Source: Tritrichomonas musculus (lineage: Eukaryota; Parabasalia; Tritrichomonadida; Tritrichomonadidae). From it: a stretch of 64,000 nucleotides of DNA. Positions 33,109 through 43,200 of the stretch are shown here, one piece after another. The position numbers were made by a program, and so were the translations under genes. The stretch's first letter is position 1, and each line of letters opens with the position of its first letter. The DNA lies in NCBI GenBank assembly GCA_039105265.1, contig JAPFFF010000009.1, forward strand, positions 682,001-746,000. The letters are read 5' to 3'. The notes under the pieces were generated by a model. The model was not told the DNA's origin. It saw only the letters and a program-made list of their open reading frames with translations, and searched no databases.

Positions 33109-33118
33109 TCTGTGAGGG

Positions 33119-34414
33119 AAATAATATATCTGAGGAGAAGGAAAAATATGTGATGAGAATATAATATATCTGAGAGAATAAAACAAAATCAGTGAGGTAT
33201 TCAATGTAGTAGAGAGGAGAAAAATGAATATTGAGGGAAATAACAATAACTGAGGGGAAAAATTATATCTGATGCAACCTTTTTATGTTTGATTCAAAAT
33301 ATTTATATCAGAAACAACTGACTTGTTATATGGAATAAAAATAATATCAGACTGGCCACTCATGAAAAAAAAAAAAAAGAAAAAGAAAATTTATAAAAAA
33401 TAGTATTTTACAACTCATTTTTTGGAATGATTGTTTAATTCTCAAGGGATAACTATATATCAATTTATAGGATAATTAATATATATCATAATAGATATAT
33501 GAAAATAAAAAACGACTCGTCAGGCGTAGCTGCGTTTTAACCTTTATTTTTTTAAAAAAAATTTAAATTTTTGAATTGAAAAAATAATTGGCATGAGTCT
33601 TTTTCAATGATTTTTTTAATATGTCAAAAACTTTTTGACTATTTCCGGTTGGATATTTGACTATTTCCGGTTCATATTGATTTTTTATTAAATTGATTTT
33701 TTTTTTTTTTTTTTCAAGAAGGAAATTAAAGCATGCAAAATATTTTTTGATAAATTATATATTAAAATATGCATTATTCCAATAGTCATCTTTTAAATTG
33801 CTCTGTTAAAAACAAAGAAAATTCTTTTTTTACTGAGATGAATTAGTTTTAATTTATAATAAAAATACAAAGATTACGACAAATTCATTAATTTCTCCCA
33901 ACAATCTCTTATTTAAACCAATTATGGTAAATAAATAAATCATCAGCGCATATCTTAATGATTTTTAAAAGATTTCATTGAGAATATTTAATATCAGATT
34001 TTAGCAATTCATGTTTTCAAGAGTAGAAAAAGTTTCAAAAGATAAATCATATTATATATGCAAAAATCATTCTTCATTTTACACATTTATCATTTAATTC
34101 ATAGAAATATAAAATGATATAATTACAAGATCGATTGAATTAATTTTTTTTATTAAACATTTTCATATAATAAAGATGTATTTAATATTTTATGACTTTT
34201 TTTATGCAAAAACATGAAAAATATTTGATGAATTTTTTTTATAATTTCAATGGTTTACGATATATAATAAAAATACTCATAAAACTCCACCTGACAAACA
34301 AAACTCTTTCATTAAATATTTTTTATATAATATGGAATATACTTAATAAAATATATTAATATAAAGAATTTTTAAAAAAATTTTTAGTACCCGTACCTCT
34401 CTTTTTTTGAAATA
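33119..34414. other. low-complexity AT-rich spacer
   Basis: Begins with about 170 bp of irregular GAGGGAAATAAT/ATCTGAGG-like repeats that resemble the target-site sequence of the palindromic element. AT-rich DNA with T and A runs follows. A short direct repeat TGACTATTTCCGGTT lies near 33636-33672. No gene is seen. Confidence 0.5.
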
Positions 34415-35088
34415 AAGTGCTGCCAAAAAAGATAATCCACTTTATAACGTATTTATTTTGAATTCTTTTCAAAAAGTGGACTAGACTGGATCATCTTTTT
34501 TGGTAAAAAAAAAATATTAGAAAATTAAAAAAAATGTATTATTTTATTAATATTTTGTTGGATAACCATCACTTTGTATTACAGTACGAAGTCGTGAAGG
34601 AACAGAATCAATTAAATTATGAATCAAAGAGATATCAAGATTCTCCCATAAATTAAACAATGATTCAAAAAATTCATTTTCGTTTTGAGGATTCAATTCT
34701 TCCACTTTTTGTCTTAAATAACTCCATAGGTTTTCTATTGGATTGATGTCAGGCGAATTACTTGACCAATTTTCTAGCACTTTGCAATAATCAGTCAAAT
34801 ATATCTTCATTGTGATCTAATTGATTTTTTACTTTGCGTATTAAGGTGCGACTGTGTCCTGTTTCACGAGAGATGTAGCTGATATTTGACGTTTTTGCTA
34901 ACCATTGAAGTATTTCGCATCGCGTTTTCGTCATTGATGAAGGCATCTTGGCCTTCATTTAAAATTTGAATAAAAGACAATAAAAAAACAACTCATTCAC
35001 AAAAATTAACCTATTTTTTTATTAATGGTCAATTAAAATTTAACCATGAAGGTGAATCTGAAGTGGATCATCGTTTTAAGAAGCACTT
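34415..35088 (-). mobile_element. decayed Tc1/mariner transposon
   Basis: The ends AAGTGCT...ATCCACTT (left) and the inverse on the right form imperfect inverted repeats of about 30 bp, each flanked by TA (34413-34414, 35089-35090). The element is 674 bp, about half the usual Tc1 length, and carries a transposase remnant on the minus strand with its middle deleted. Confidence 0.8.
34547..34958 (-). pseudogene. Tc1/mariner transposase remnant
   Basis: The C-terminal part (34547-34810) shows the Tc1 catalytic hallmark NWSSNSPDINPIENLWSYLR, with the third acidic residue in PIENLW. Upstream on the same strand, in a different frame (about 34817-34958), lies an N-terminal helix-turn-helix piece: MPSSMTKTRCEILQWLAKTS then YISRETGHSRTLIRKV. 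The pieces are joined by a frameshift, and most of the DDE core between them is missing, so it is inactive. A full Tc1 transposase is about 340 residues; about 135 remain. Confidence 0.85.
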
Positions 35089-35996
35089 TAATATGAAAAA
35101 AGCATGTATAGCTACTTATGGTATTTTTTGCAAAATTGCAAAAACGTTTCAAACTTTTTTTTTGAAGTACGATACAAAGTCAATATTGACCTTAACCTCC
35201 TGGGTCAATAAGTATCGGGGGCGATAAGTATTCCCCCTCCAAAAAAAAAGAAAATTGATAATCCAATTTATAGAACAGTTTAAAATAAAGTTACCTTAAA
35301 TCATCAAATGCAACAGAATTCAAACTATCAAAATCATTCGTATCCAAATTCAAAGTTGAACTATTTCATTTTTTGAACTTTGAAACTTATTAAATTTGAA
35401 GATCAAGAAATCTATTGACTTTATTTAACTCTTATTGTAAAATGCTTTTTCCGAAGGTTTCAAATCATCACGCATTCATTCAAACAAAGCTTCATATATC
35501 ATCTTGAAATGCAGCTAACATTCTAAAAATATTTGTAAACTTTGAAAATATAAAATAAACCTTCAAGCAAATAGTTATAAAGGAAAAAATCAATTCTATA
35601 CAATATCAAAAAAAAAAAAAAAAAAAAAATATACATTAACCATAACCATTCATTAAATAAAACATCATTTGGGCATAATTTGGTTAGTAAAGAAACCAAA
35701 AAAAACTATTACGAACATGAAAAAAGCAGGGATTAGCTTAGAAAAATTTACTGAGTATTTACATAGTTAGATATGGTAGTGGGTGTTGCACACCACACTA
35801 CACACATGAAACTTACACTTTTTGTTGATTTTCATAACGAAAACGACAAAATGACAATCAAGAAGAGATGTCATGTTAAACGTCTCGTGGCGCTTATGAT
35901 TTAATGTATATCGTCGCTGATGACAGTATTGTCGTTATTCATTTATTGATACAACAAATGATATTCATAAATTGTCATTCATCAGATGATGCATAA
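35089..35996. other. AT-rich region left of Polinton C genes
   Basis: Holds a long A run near 35611-35629 and a small hairpin-like stretch near 35773-35802 (GTAGTGGGTGTTGCACACCACACTAC). Somewhat more balanced sequence leads up to the gene at 35997. No AGTAGT terminus of Polinton C was found here, so its left end is unresolved or lost. No gene is called. Confidence 0.4.
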
Positions 35997-37040
35997 ATGA
36001 AAAATAATTTATTGATATCACAAATGAAACGATTAACTGACCCAATTGATTACACACCAATACCAAAAGAATATGTGTTCTTCAGGGAAGATGGACGACA
36101 AGATAATGACAGACCAAATAGATTTTATTTTAATTTGCCAGCTGATTGGTGCACTGCAGACAAAGGAGAGACAATTATTGGTTTTCGTACAATATGGATG
36201 TTAGCAAGACATCGTAAATTGGAATTCAATATCAAAGTCAGAAAATATTTCAGAAATAACACATCGAAAGTGAGTCAAGTTGAATGCAATATTGTTTCAT
36301 GGTTATCAACAGACAAGGATTTGAGAGAAGTATGGAAAGATATGAATGAACAATTGAATATCGCTTTTAGTCATTACAATAATTATCAATGGAAAGAAGG
36401 TTATCCAAAGTTTTTCATCAATGATGAAGAGATACCCGAGATGTATATCAAAAATCAAAAACGAATTAGAGACGTTCAAATGGACGGATACTATGACTAC
36501 AACAAAAAGATGTTTATCGAAACTATTTATTCAGCAGCGAATGAAATTAATGAAAGTGATGTTGATGAAGATGATAAAAATAAATTATGTAATGTTGAAA
36601 TAGCTATTAAATTTAAATATAGACATTATGACAAAAATAACAAAGAACAGTATAACGAACCACATGTGAAATGTGATTTTGCGGATATCATGAATGTTGG
36701 CTTTGAACCATTTCAAAATGACCCGAACAATTATATGGATATCAGTGATGACAAGGTTGAAGGAAAATGGATGAGAGAAATTAAATTTGAGAATGTGTGG
36801 GATAGACACAGTTGCAAAGTGTATTCATCAATAGCTGAAGAGACAAGCAAGAGATATGTTGGAAATAGTTATCAGAACTTCTCGCCAATAAAATATTTCA
36901 AATTGAATTCAACTGACCAAATATTTTGGATTGAATTTTATAGTGGTCGCAATTATAAAATGCCAGTCATATTACCAGTTAGTGAAAGTTTTATGATTGA
37001 AATGCAGATGATGAATCATCAGAAGTTGTTATATATATAA
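35997..37040 (+). CDS. jelly-roll-like minor capsid candidate (Polinton C)
   Basis: This 347-residue protein is related to the 334-residue protein of element B (59100-60104). Shared blocks are FYFNLPADW.TADKGE.I.GFR, the RHRKLEFN strand, MQ.DGYYD, and the C-terminal VWDRH.CK.YSSI......SPIKYFKLNS.DQ.FWI.FYS block ending in a hydrophobic strand. The beta-rich pattern and conservation in Polintons suggest a jelly-roll virion protein. A later start at MKRLTDPIDYTP (36024) is possible. Its first residues recur in a partial frame at the window's right edge (see 63755-64000). Confidence 0.55.
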   Translation: MKNNLLISQMKRLTDPIDYTPIPKEYVFFREDGRQDNDRPNRFYFNLPADWCTADKGETIIGFRTIWMLARHRKLEFNIKVRKYFRNNTSKVSQVECNIVSWLSTDKDLREVWKDMNEQLNIAFSHYNNYQWKEGYPKFFINDEEIPEMYIKNQKRIRDVQMDGYYDYNKKMFIETIYSAANEINESDVDEDDKNKLCNVEIAIKFKYRHYDKNNKEQYNEPHVKCDFADIMNVGFEPFQNDPNNYMDISDDKVEGKWMREIKFENVWDRHSCKVYSSIAEETSKRYVGNSYQNFSPIKYFKLNSTDQIFWIEFYSGRNYKMPVILPVSESFMIEMQMMNHQKLLYI

Positions 37041-37086
37041 AATGATATTCAAGTCAATTGAAGATTTATATAATCGTTGATTGCAC

Positions 37087-37257
37087 TTATTGATTTTCGT
37101 TGTTGTAAATACAATTGAATTTAATTGTATCATTATCATCATTTATTATTTTTATTTCATTGTTTCCCTCATCGTCTTCACCAACGAAAATCTTAAATCC
37201 CTTGTCATTAAAAATTTCAGTTTCTTTAGATTTGTAAGCGTATAACGCAATTGTCAT
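37087..37257 (-). pseudogene. short relative of fiber-like N-terminus (Polinton C)
   Basis: A 56-codon frame starting MTIALYAYKSKETEIFNDKG matches the beginning of the giant fiber-like proteins of D (MSLTLYSAKSK) and B (MSIKVYSLLSG), including the IKIINDDND.IKFNCIYNNE end of that block. The rest of the giant gene is absent here. It stands divergent from the small jelly-roll gene, 18 bp away, exactly as in B and D. It is therefore the remnant of the fiber-like gene in C. Confidence 0.6.
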
Positions 37258-37275
37258 TTTATTCATTATTAAATT
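37258..37275. promoter_or_regulatory. 18-bp divergent start region (C)
   Basis: The 18 AT-rich bases lie between divergent start codons at 37257 (-) and 37276 (+). This is the same spacing class as in B (16 bp) and D (19 bp). Confidence 0.4.
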
Positions 37276-37442
37276 ATGTTATATTCTGTTCATTCGAAAC
37301 CGTCTGATTATAGCACAGTATCATTAAACATTGACATTCCGTGGAAATGTAGTTATATCAAATATTATATTTCATCCATTAACACAATGTCAAATATTTT
37401 ATATTCAACGACTGATGACACTTTTGAATTCATTGATGATGA
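37276..37442 (+). pseudogene. small jelly-roll-like gene of Polinton C, left part
   Basis: Begins MLYSVHSKPSDYSTVSLNID, closely matching the N-terminus of the D protein at 752 (MLYSVQSQPGNYNTVRLNID). The gene is interrupted by the insertion of Polinton B; the remainder lies beyond B at 62958-63481. The gene is broken by this insertion. Confidence 0.8.
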
Positions 37443-37677
37443 AGTAGTATATACGAGTCGGTTTCCGCTGGGGCTGGCACCCACACCGTCAACACGAACT
37501 CGTCATAAAAGAAAAAGAAAAGAAAAGAAAAAGAAAAGAAAAGAAAAAAGAAAAAAAGAAAAAAATATTCTTGTTCTCACTACTGCTCCCCATCAATGAA
37601 ACGGCACAGGTACCCCACCCCACAACCGCCCATCTATGAAACGGCACAGGTACCAGCCCCGAGAATCTCGTACCTAC
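37443..37677 (+). repeat. left terminal inverted repeat of Polinton B
   Basis: 235 bp, pairing with 62723-62957. It contains a purine-only tract of about 65 bp (near 37505-37567, repeats of AAAAG/AAAAAG). A 19-bp direct repeat, ATGAAACGGCACAGGTACC, occurs at 37596-37614 and 37636-37654 (period 40 bp). It is GC-rich compared with the element body. Confidence 0.95.
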
Positions 37678-37681
37678 CTCC

Positions 37682-40279
37682 TTATAATGAATGTATCTCA
37701 TTCTTGGTATTATCTTCAGCTAAGATACCATTTGATGTAAAGAATGTTGAATTAATCGCTATGAAATTAGCTGTTGCATTGACCACTAAATTGCCACTAC
37801 TTAATGGAAATTCAATATTGTTTAACCAGATCTTAGTTGGTTCACATTGATATTCACTCGTAGGCGTATTTTTAACATTGAATGATATATTAATTTTAAT
37901 TTCTTTTTCACTGGTAACATTATTTTTGTTTTCATGATATGTCAAATAGAGGGTTGCCTCATATGCATCAAATGGTTGTTCGAATTGGTAACGAATGCTA
38001 GTACTATTTGGTACGCTGAATGTATACTTAATTCGCGTTAATTTATTCACTAATGCAGTTAACCTAGTTTCCATTGCTGCTATAGTATCTTTTAATGTGA
38101 TATTTTCACCCTCTAATGTCTCTATCCTACGTATAAGTACATCTAGACCTTCATTAGCTTCATCCACAGTAGGGTAGTTATCAAACTCTGCCTCTAGCTC
38201 ATTGACCTTCTCAGCTAACAACTTGAAACAAGGCTTGAGTGAATCCCTAAACATATTGCTGATATCCATAGCACCACTTAATGTCAAGGTTCCAGTATCA
38301 GGGTTATCATTCTCATCAGTAAAAGGTAGTTCATCAAGTTGCTTATACTCCTCTTCACACCAGGTAATGATAGGTGTTATATCTTTGGTTATGCTTCTTG
38401 CTGTAGTACCTGACATGAAGTTAATGCTATTTCTAACCAAATCACTCATACCTTTGGTTGACTTATGCGAGAATAACCTTTTAAGGAATCCTCCACCTTT
38501 TATGGTAGGAAAGCTTATACCATCTGGAAATAGCTGCATACCAATAGAACCTATTGATCCAGCAGTACCTGCAACTCCAAAAGCTAATGCAGTCCATGAG
38601 ACTATACGCAAATTATCTACATCATCCTCCAGATGTTGAGTAACTTGTTCAGTCCTTGATACTCTACCTTTTAAGCTTTCCATAACAGTGTTCATTTCGT
38701 TAACATCATAGCTAATAACATCTACATTGTTGGTAACTAAGTTTAAATCACTCCTCATAGTAGTAATATTATCAGCAGTAATTATCTTAGAGGAGGTAAT
38801 ATTATAATCAGTATATAAGGTCGTTGCCCCATTAGGATTTGGGGATACTTCATAAAATTGCTGCTTAATGATATACTCGAATGGGTTAGTAGTTGAATCC
38901 CAATGAACCTCATCTATTGGGTCAACATATTCATCAGCTAAATATATCTTAATATCCCTTGAGTCATTAGTAGTCGAAGCTGCATATGTATATTCAAGCT
39001 TTTCACATGAATCAAGTACACCATGTAAGAACAACCATACCTTGTCTCCTCCATTACCTTCTTTTCCAGTAGGTCGAACTGAGAACCTATTTGCATTTTT
39101 AGAACCTTCAAGGGTAATATCAAGGTAGAGTTCATCAATAGCACTAGTTTCTAATTTATTAGTCGCATTATTCATCTTATAGCACCTTATTGCTTCAATA
39201 TCATATCCATCTTTTGTACCTCCTTGACTTGTTTGATATCCTAGACCATATTTCGAAAAAGGTTCTATCTCCCCTGTCTTTAATTTTACAAAACAGTCTA
39301 TTTTACACTTACCTCCATGAATCATGTAATGTAGTATGTTATCAGGAGAGTAGTCATTAGGCTTATTAATCAGTTTCATGTTCCTCTCACTCCTCTTGAC
39401 TTGTATGTAGGTACCATCTTCACCATACTCATTCTCCTTATTTAATCCATTAACTAATCTACCATTGATATGACCTTGTATGTTATCACCTACCCATTTT
39501 GTACCATCCCATGATAAAAACCACTTATTACCAAAACAATACTCATTAAACCTAAACTCTAAGTCATTAGGTATAGTATATCCTGTATCTATGTTCCATT
39601 GAAGTAACCAATATTTCTTGTTATCTATCACAACCTGACTAGTTGATGTAGGCTTATATAAGTATAGTACATCGCTTTTACGTAAACTTAATGCATTATC
39701 AGCTTTTATTATAGAACACTTTATTGCCTTCTCTGTCTGTAAAGAATCAGTTATATATTCATTCATTATGCTCAACTCCCCATTCAGCCACAAGGTATAT
39801 GGGTTGAAGTCTAGTTTACTATCAAAAGCTATATTCATATATCCCATAATGGTACTATTATTTATACTGCATCCATTACTACTTTTAGTTATCAAAGGAG
39901 AATATACTTGACCATCCTTAACATATATGTAGAACTCCTTGACTAAATTACCACTTGTATCATATACTATATTCTTCCTCAATACTATCTTAAATATATT
40001 AGTCTGGGTTTTTATTTCGTTGAGCTTATTCATGAAGTCTTCAGGCAAATTAACAAACTTAAGGATATTGTAAGTTGTTGTTGAAGACTCAAATGATACA
40101 TACTGTATATTTTTATTTTTAATATCAACTTCTGGTAAACCTTCGACCTCATTAAATAAATGACCTGTCTGTACATAGTTATCTAAGTCACCCAAGGTTA
40201 ATAACTGGCTACCTTTTCGAGTAGCATCCCCTATCTTAAACTGTATATCTCCTTTAAATCTTGTAGTAGTATCACTCAT
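37682..40279 (-). CDS. giant fiber-like protein 2 (Polinton B)
   Basis: 865 residues from MSDTTTRFKGD; an in-frame Met 29 codons upstream is less likely, since the D relative starts at the equivalent place. Domains: a beta-rich N-terminal half with KPTSTSQ and WNIDTGYTIP blocks shared with the larger fiber-like protein; the conserved NITSSKIITADNITTMRSDL near residue 490; a Gly/Ala-rich hydrophobic segment (SWTALAFGVAGTAGSIGSIG); a coiled coil; and a C-terminal beta-rich head ending NTKNEIHSL. The gene ends 5 bp inside the left terminal repeat boundary. It follows the 1755-residue gene by 19 bp, so both are likely co-expressed. Virion attachment or spike role inferred. Confidence 0.6.
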   Translation of the reverse strand: MSDTTTRFKGDIQFKIGDATRKGSQLLTLGDLDNYVQTGHLFNEVEGLPEVDIKNKNIQYVSFESSTTTYNILKFVNLPEDFMNKLNEIKTQTNIFKIVLRKNIVYDTSGNLVKEFYIYVKDGQVYSPLITKSSNGCSINNSTIMGYMNIAFDSKLDFNPYTLWLNGELSIMNEYITDSLQTEKAIKCSIIKADNALSLRKSDVLYLYKPTSTSQVVIDNKKYWLLQWNIDTGYTIPNDLEFRFNEYCFGNKWFLSWDGTKWVGDNIQGHINGRLVNGLNKENEYGEDGTYIQVKRSERNMKLINKPNDYSPDNILHYMIHGGKCKIDCFVKLKTGEIEPFSKYGLGYQTSQGGTKDGYDIEAIRCYKMNNATNKLETSAIDELYLDITLEGSKNANRFSVRPTGKEGNGGDKVWLFLHGVLDSCEKLEYTYAASTTNDSRDIKIYLADEYVDPIDEVHWDSTTNPFEYIIKQQFYEVSPNPNGATTLYTDYNITSSKIITADNITTMRSDLNLVTNNVDVISYDVNEMNTVMESLKGRVSRTEQVTQHLEDDVDNLRIVSWTALAFGVAGTAGSIGSIGMQLFPDGISFPTIKGGGFLKRLFSHKSTKGMSDLVRNSINFMSGTTARSITKDITPIITWCEEEYKQLDELPFTDENDNPDTGTLTLSGAMDISNMFRDSLKPCFKLLAEKVNELEAEFDNYPTVDEANEGLDVLIRRIETLEGENITLKDTIAAMETRLTALVNKLTRIKYTFSVPNSTSIRYQFEQPFDAYEATLYLTYHENKNNVTSEKEIKINISFNVKNTPTSEYQCEPTKIWLNNIEFPLSSGNLVVNATANFIAINSTFFTSNGILAEDNTKNEIHSL

Positions 40280-40298
40280 TTTAGTTAAATAAAACTTC

Positions 40299-43200
40299 TC
40301 ATTCGATGTTAGCACATTTAGCTTCAAGTGCTGCAAGTCTTGCCTCAAGAGTATCAATATATGCATCCTTCTGGTCTATCATTTCCTTCACTTCTACTTT
40401 AGTAATATAAGCAGTCATATCTATATCTTCTAATGGATGTTTTGTACTTGACTTATTTTCAAGCTCTTTGATTTTCTCGCACATGAATGCTATTGTACCC
40501 TTTAAAGTATCGCGATATGTCTTTGCAATATTAATACATGTATCAAATGAAACCATCATCTTATCAGCATCCTTCATTGTTATTTCAAGTTCAGGTTCAT
40601 CATCTGTTTCTTCATGATATGCCCATGCAAGAATCTTTTCTAATACATCTTCCTCTGCTAATGTCTCTGGGTTATCATTACGACGGAACCAACTTGGAAT
40701 ATTAAATAATCCTATTCTATTTGCTACATATGCTTCTGCTGCTACTCCTGCTATAGCTGCTGCATCACCAGGATGATGTCTAACAAACTGCCATTGACCA
40801 TGTAAGAACCTTCTAGCAACATAACCTACTGCTCCCATAATAACTTGAGTAGTTGCACTTATAACACCATCTTGTTGGTACATTTCTATCACTCCATTCA
40901 CAATATTAATTACATGTAGTCTTCTTCTATCTATTGTAGCAACTACATTTCCATTATATAGTACTTGTGTTATTTCTTCACCAGTTGTTTCATCTAATGT
41001 GTCATTAAAAGCTAAAAGATTACCATGAGAATAAATATTATCCATTAGTTCTCCTCTTTGTTCATCACTCATTTGTTCTATCATTCTTGCTGTTATTGCT
41101 GGTGTTGTTCCTGGTACTGTCCAAGTATCTGTTGTGGCAACAAGGTCATAATGCTGATATCTAACTCCATTTGCATTGACTTCTATCTGTGAATTTATTC
41201 CAACAAATCGTACTTGACCTCCACTAATATTTGCTGTAGTTGGTGCTGAATAATCAATAGTAGCAACAATTGGGTCAATAGTCTCTCCTCTATGATCAAT
41301 AATATTTATCCATGCTTCCATTGTTTGGTCATTCAAGTAAGGTTCTAATCCAATATCTCCATTTTGTACAAATGGTAAATTTAATCTGTCTTGCATAGAT
41401 AATTGTTCAATATCTCTCGCTGTGTATGTTGTTCCTTCCCATTCTATTGACCAATTATTATCAGTAGCTCTATGTATTCTATCTGTCATCTCAATATCAG
41501 CTGGTCTTATTAGAGTCCTTCGTTGAAATACATTATTATGGATAATGAGTTGGTCATTATAAAACAAATCATACACATTAAACCACTCTCTTCCATGATA
41601 TTGGATACGTAAGATATCAGGATGACTAGCAACTAATGCATTTCGTTCTTCTCTTGTCATATCTGCAATATCTTCTAAGGTATACTGGATTCCAGATATA
41701 TTGATAACAGGAACTTGATTCCTAAGTGCAATCGTAGTTGAAGCTGTATTTGTCATTGTAGTCTGTGGTACAGTTATATCTGTTCGAATCTCATCTGTTT
41801 CATCTGTAACAACCTGTGGCTGAACTTCTCTATGAGTTCTCTCTAATGATTGCTCAGTGGTTGTGATAGTATTTGTTGCATTATCAGTATCATTATCAGT
41901 TATTGTAATCGAGGATGAATTAATATTTAATGTTTCAGTTCCATTTGTATCTGGTCTATTCCTAAAGAAGTGTAAGACATTCGAACCAAGAGTAGCAATA
42001 GCATTTCCTAACTGAGTCAGTGCATGTGTTGTCGAAAGGACAACCTGTGTAGCTGAGAATGTTGAAATAGCTCCAGCAACAGGATTTTGAACAGTTGTTG
42101 TTATTGGTAAAAATCTTTCCATAGTCATCTTATCAGCCTTCAAATCAACATTCACCAAAAACTTACCTTGAAAGCCACTACCTCCATCACCTGGATAACC
42201 ACCACCACCACCACCACCTCCTCCACCATTTCCTCCTGGACCTGCTGGGAAAGGTCTTGTTTGATATGTATTAATAGTTACAGAGTTATTGGACATATTT
42301 AATGTTGAAAGGGCACTTGCAATACAAACTGTTGATGCTAAAATATTTAATATACTATTCGCAACTGCTACACCTTGTTTAATACTATCAGTATATTCAT
42401 TATACATGGCTTGAATTCTCATTTGTTCAACTAGATTATCAACTGTCTGTTTCAATAAAGCATAATCATAGGCTAATATATCTGTGATTCCACCAACAAC
42501 ATTTAAATCTCGACGCATAGTCATGATATTATCAGCCCATATAATCTTTGATGAATAAATATTATAATCTGTCGATATGGTAGTGCATTTTCTTGGGTCT
42601 GGCTCTACTTCATAAAATTGTTGTTGAATAATTATATCGAATGGATTAACTTTCACATCAAAATCAAATAATTCTTTCTCTATATATATTCGAATGTTCT
42701 TATGATTAAATCCTTCAATGATTTTAATGGAATGCCTTTTTTCTCGATGATAATTAAATGATTCGAGACAAGGATTTGACCCATAGGTATGCATAACACC
42801 TGAATTAATACAATGAGTAGGATGACAATCCCATTTTAATTCAGTTATATTTCCATTAATATTTAGGTCAGCATAAACATATAATCCATCATCTGCATTT
42901 AATCCACTTGGCGCATCAACATACATTCTAGCTTGTTCATATTTATATCCATCTTGAGTTAAAGTACCTGAACCACTTGAATCAAAAGTTGCAGTTATTC
43001 CTTCACTTAGTATGGTTCCATCTTTCTTAACAACCCTCCAATTGGTAAGATAATCTTTCAAGATATGAGCATAATTATCATCATCAGTTAAATCTTCCTT
43101 TATTGTTCCTTTTATCCATCTCCCAATTCTTTCGTTATGTTTGATTGTTAAAGCAGGCGCACCGTTATTTGTGTTCATGAACGATATCTTTTCTGTACAC

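Noticed and set aside
37489-37850. Short frames across the left terminal repeat of B
   Set aside because: They arise from the purine tract and repeat and are not conserved between the two ends in a gene-like manner.
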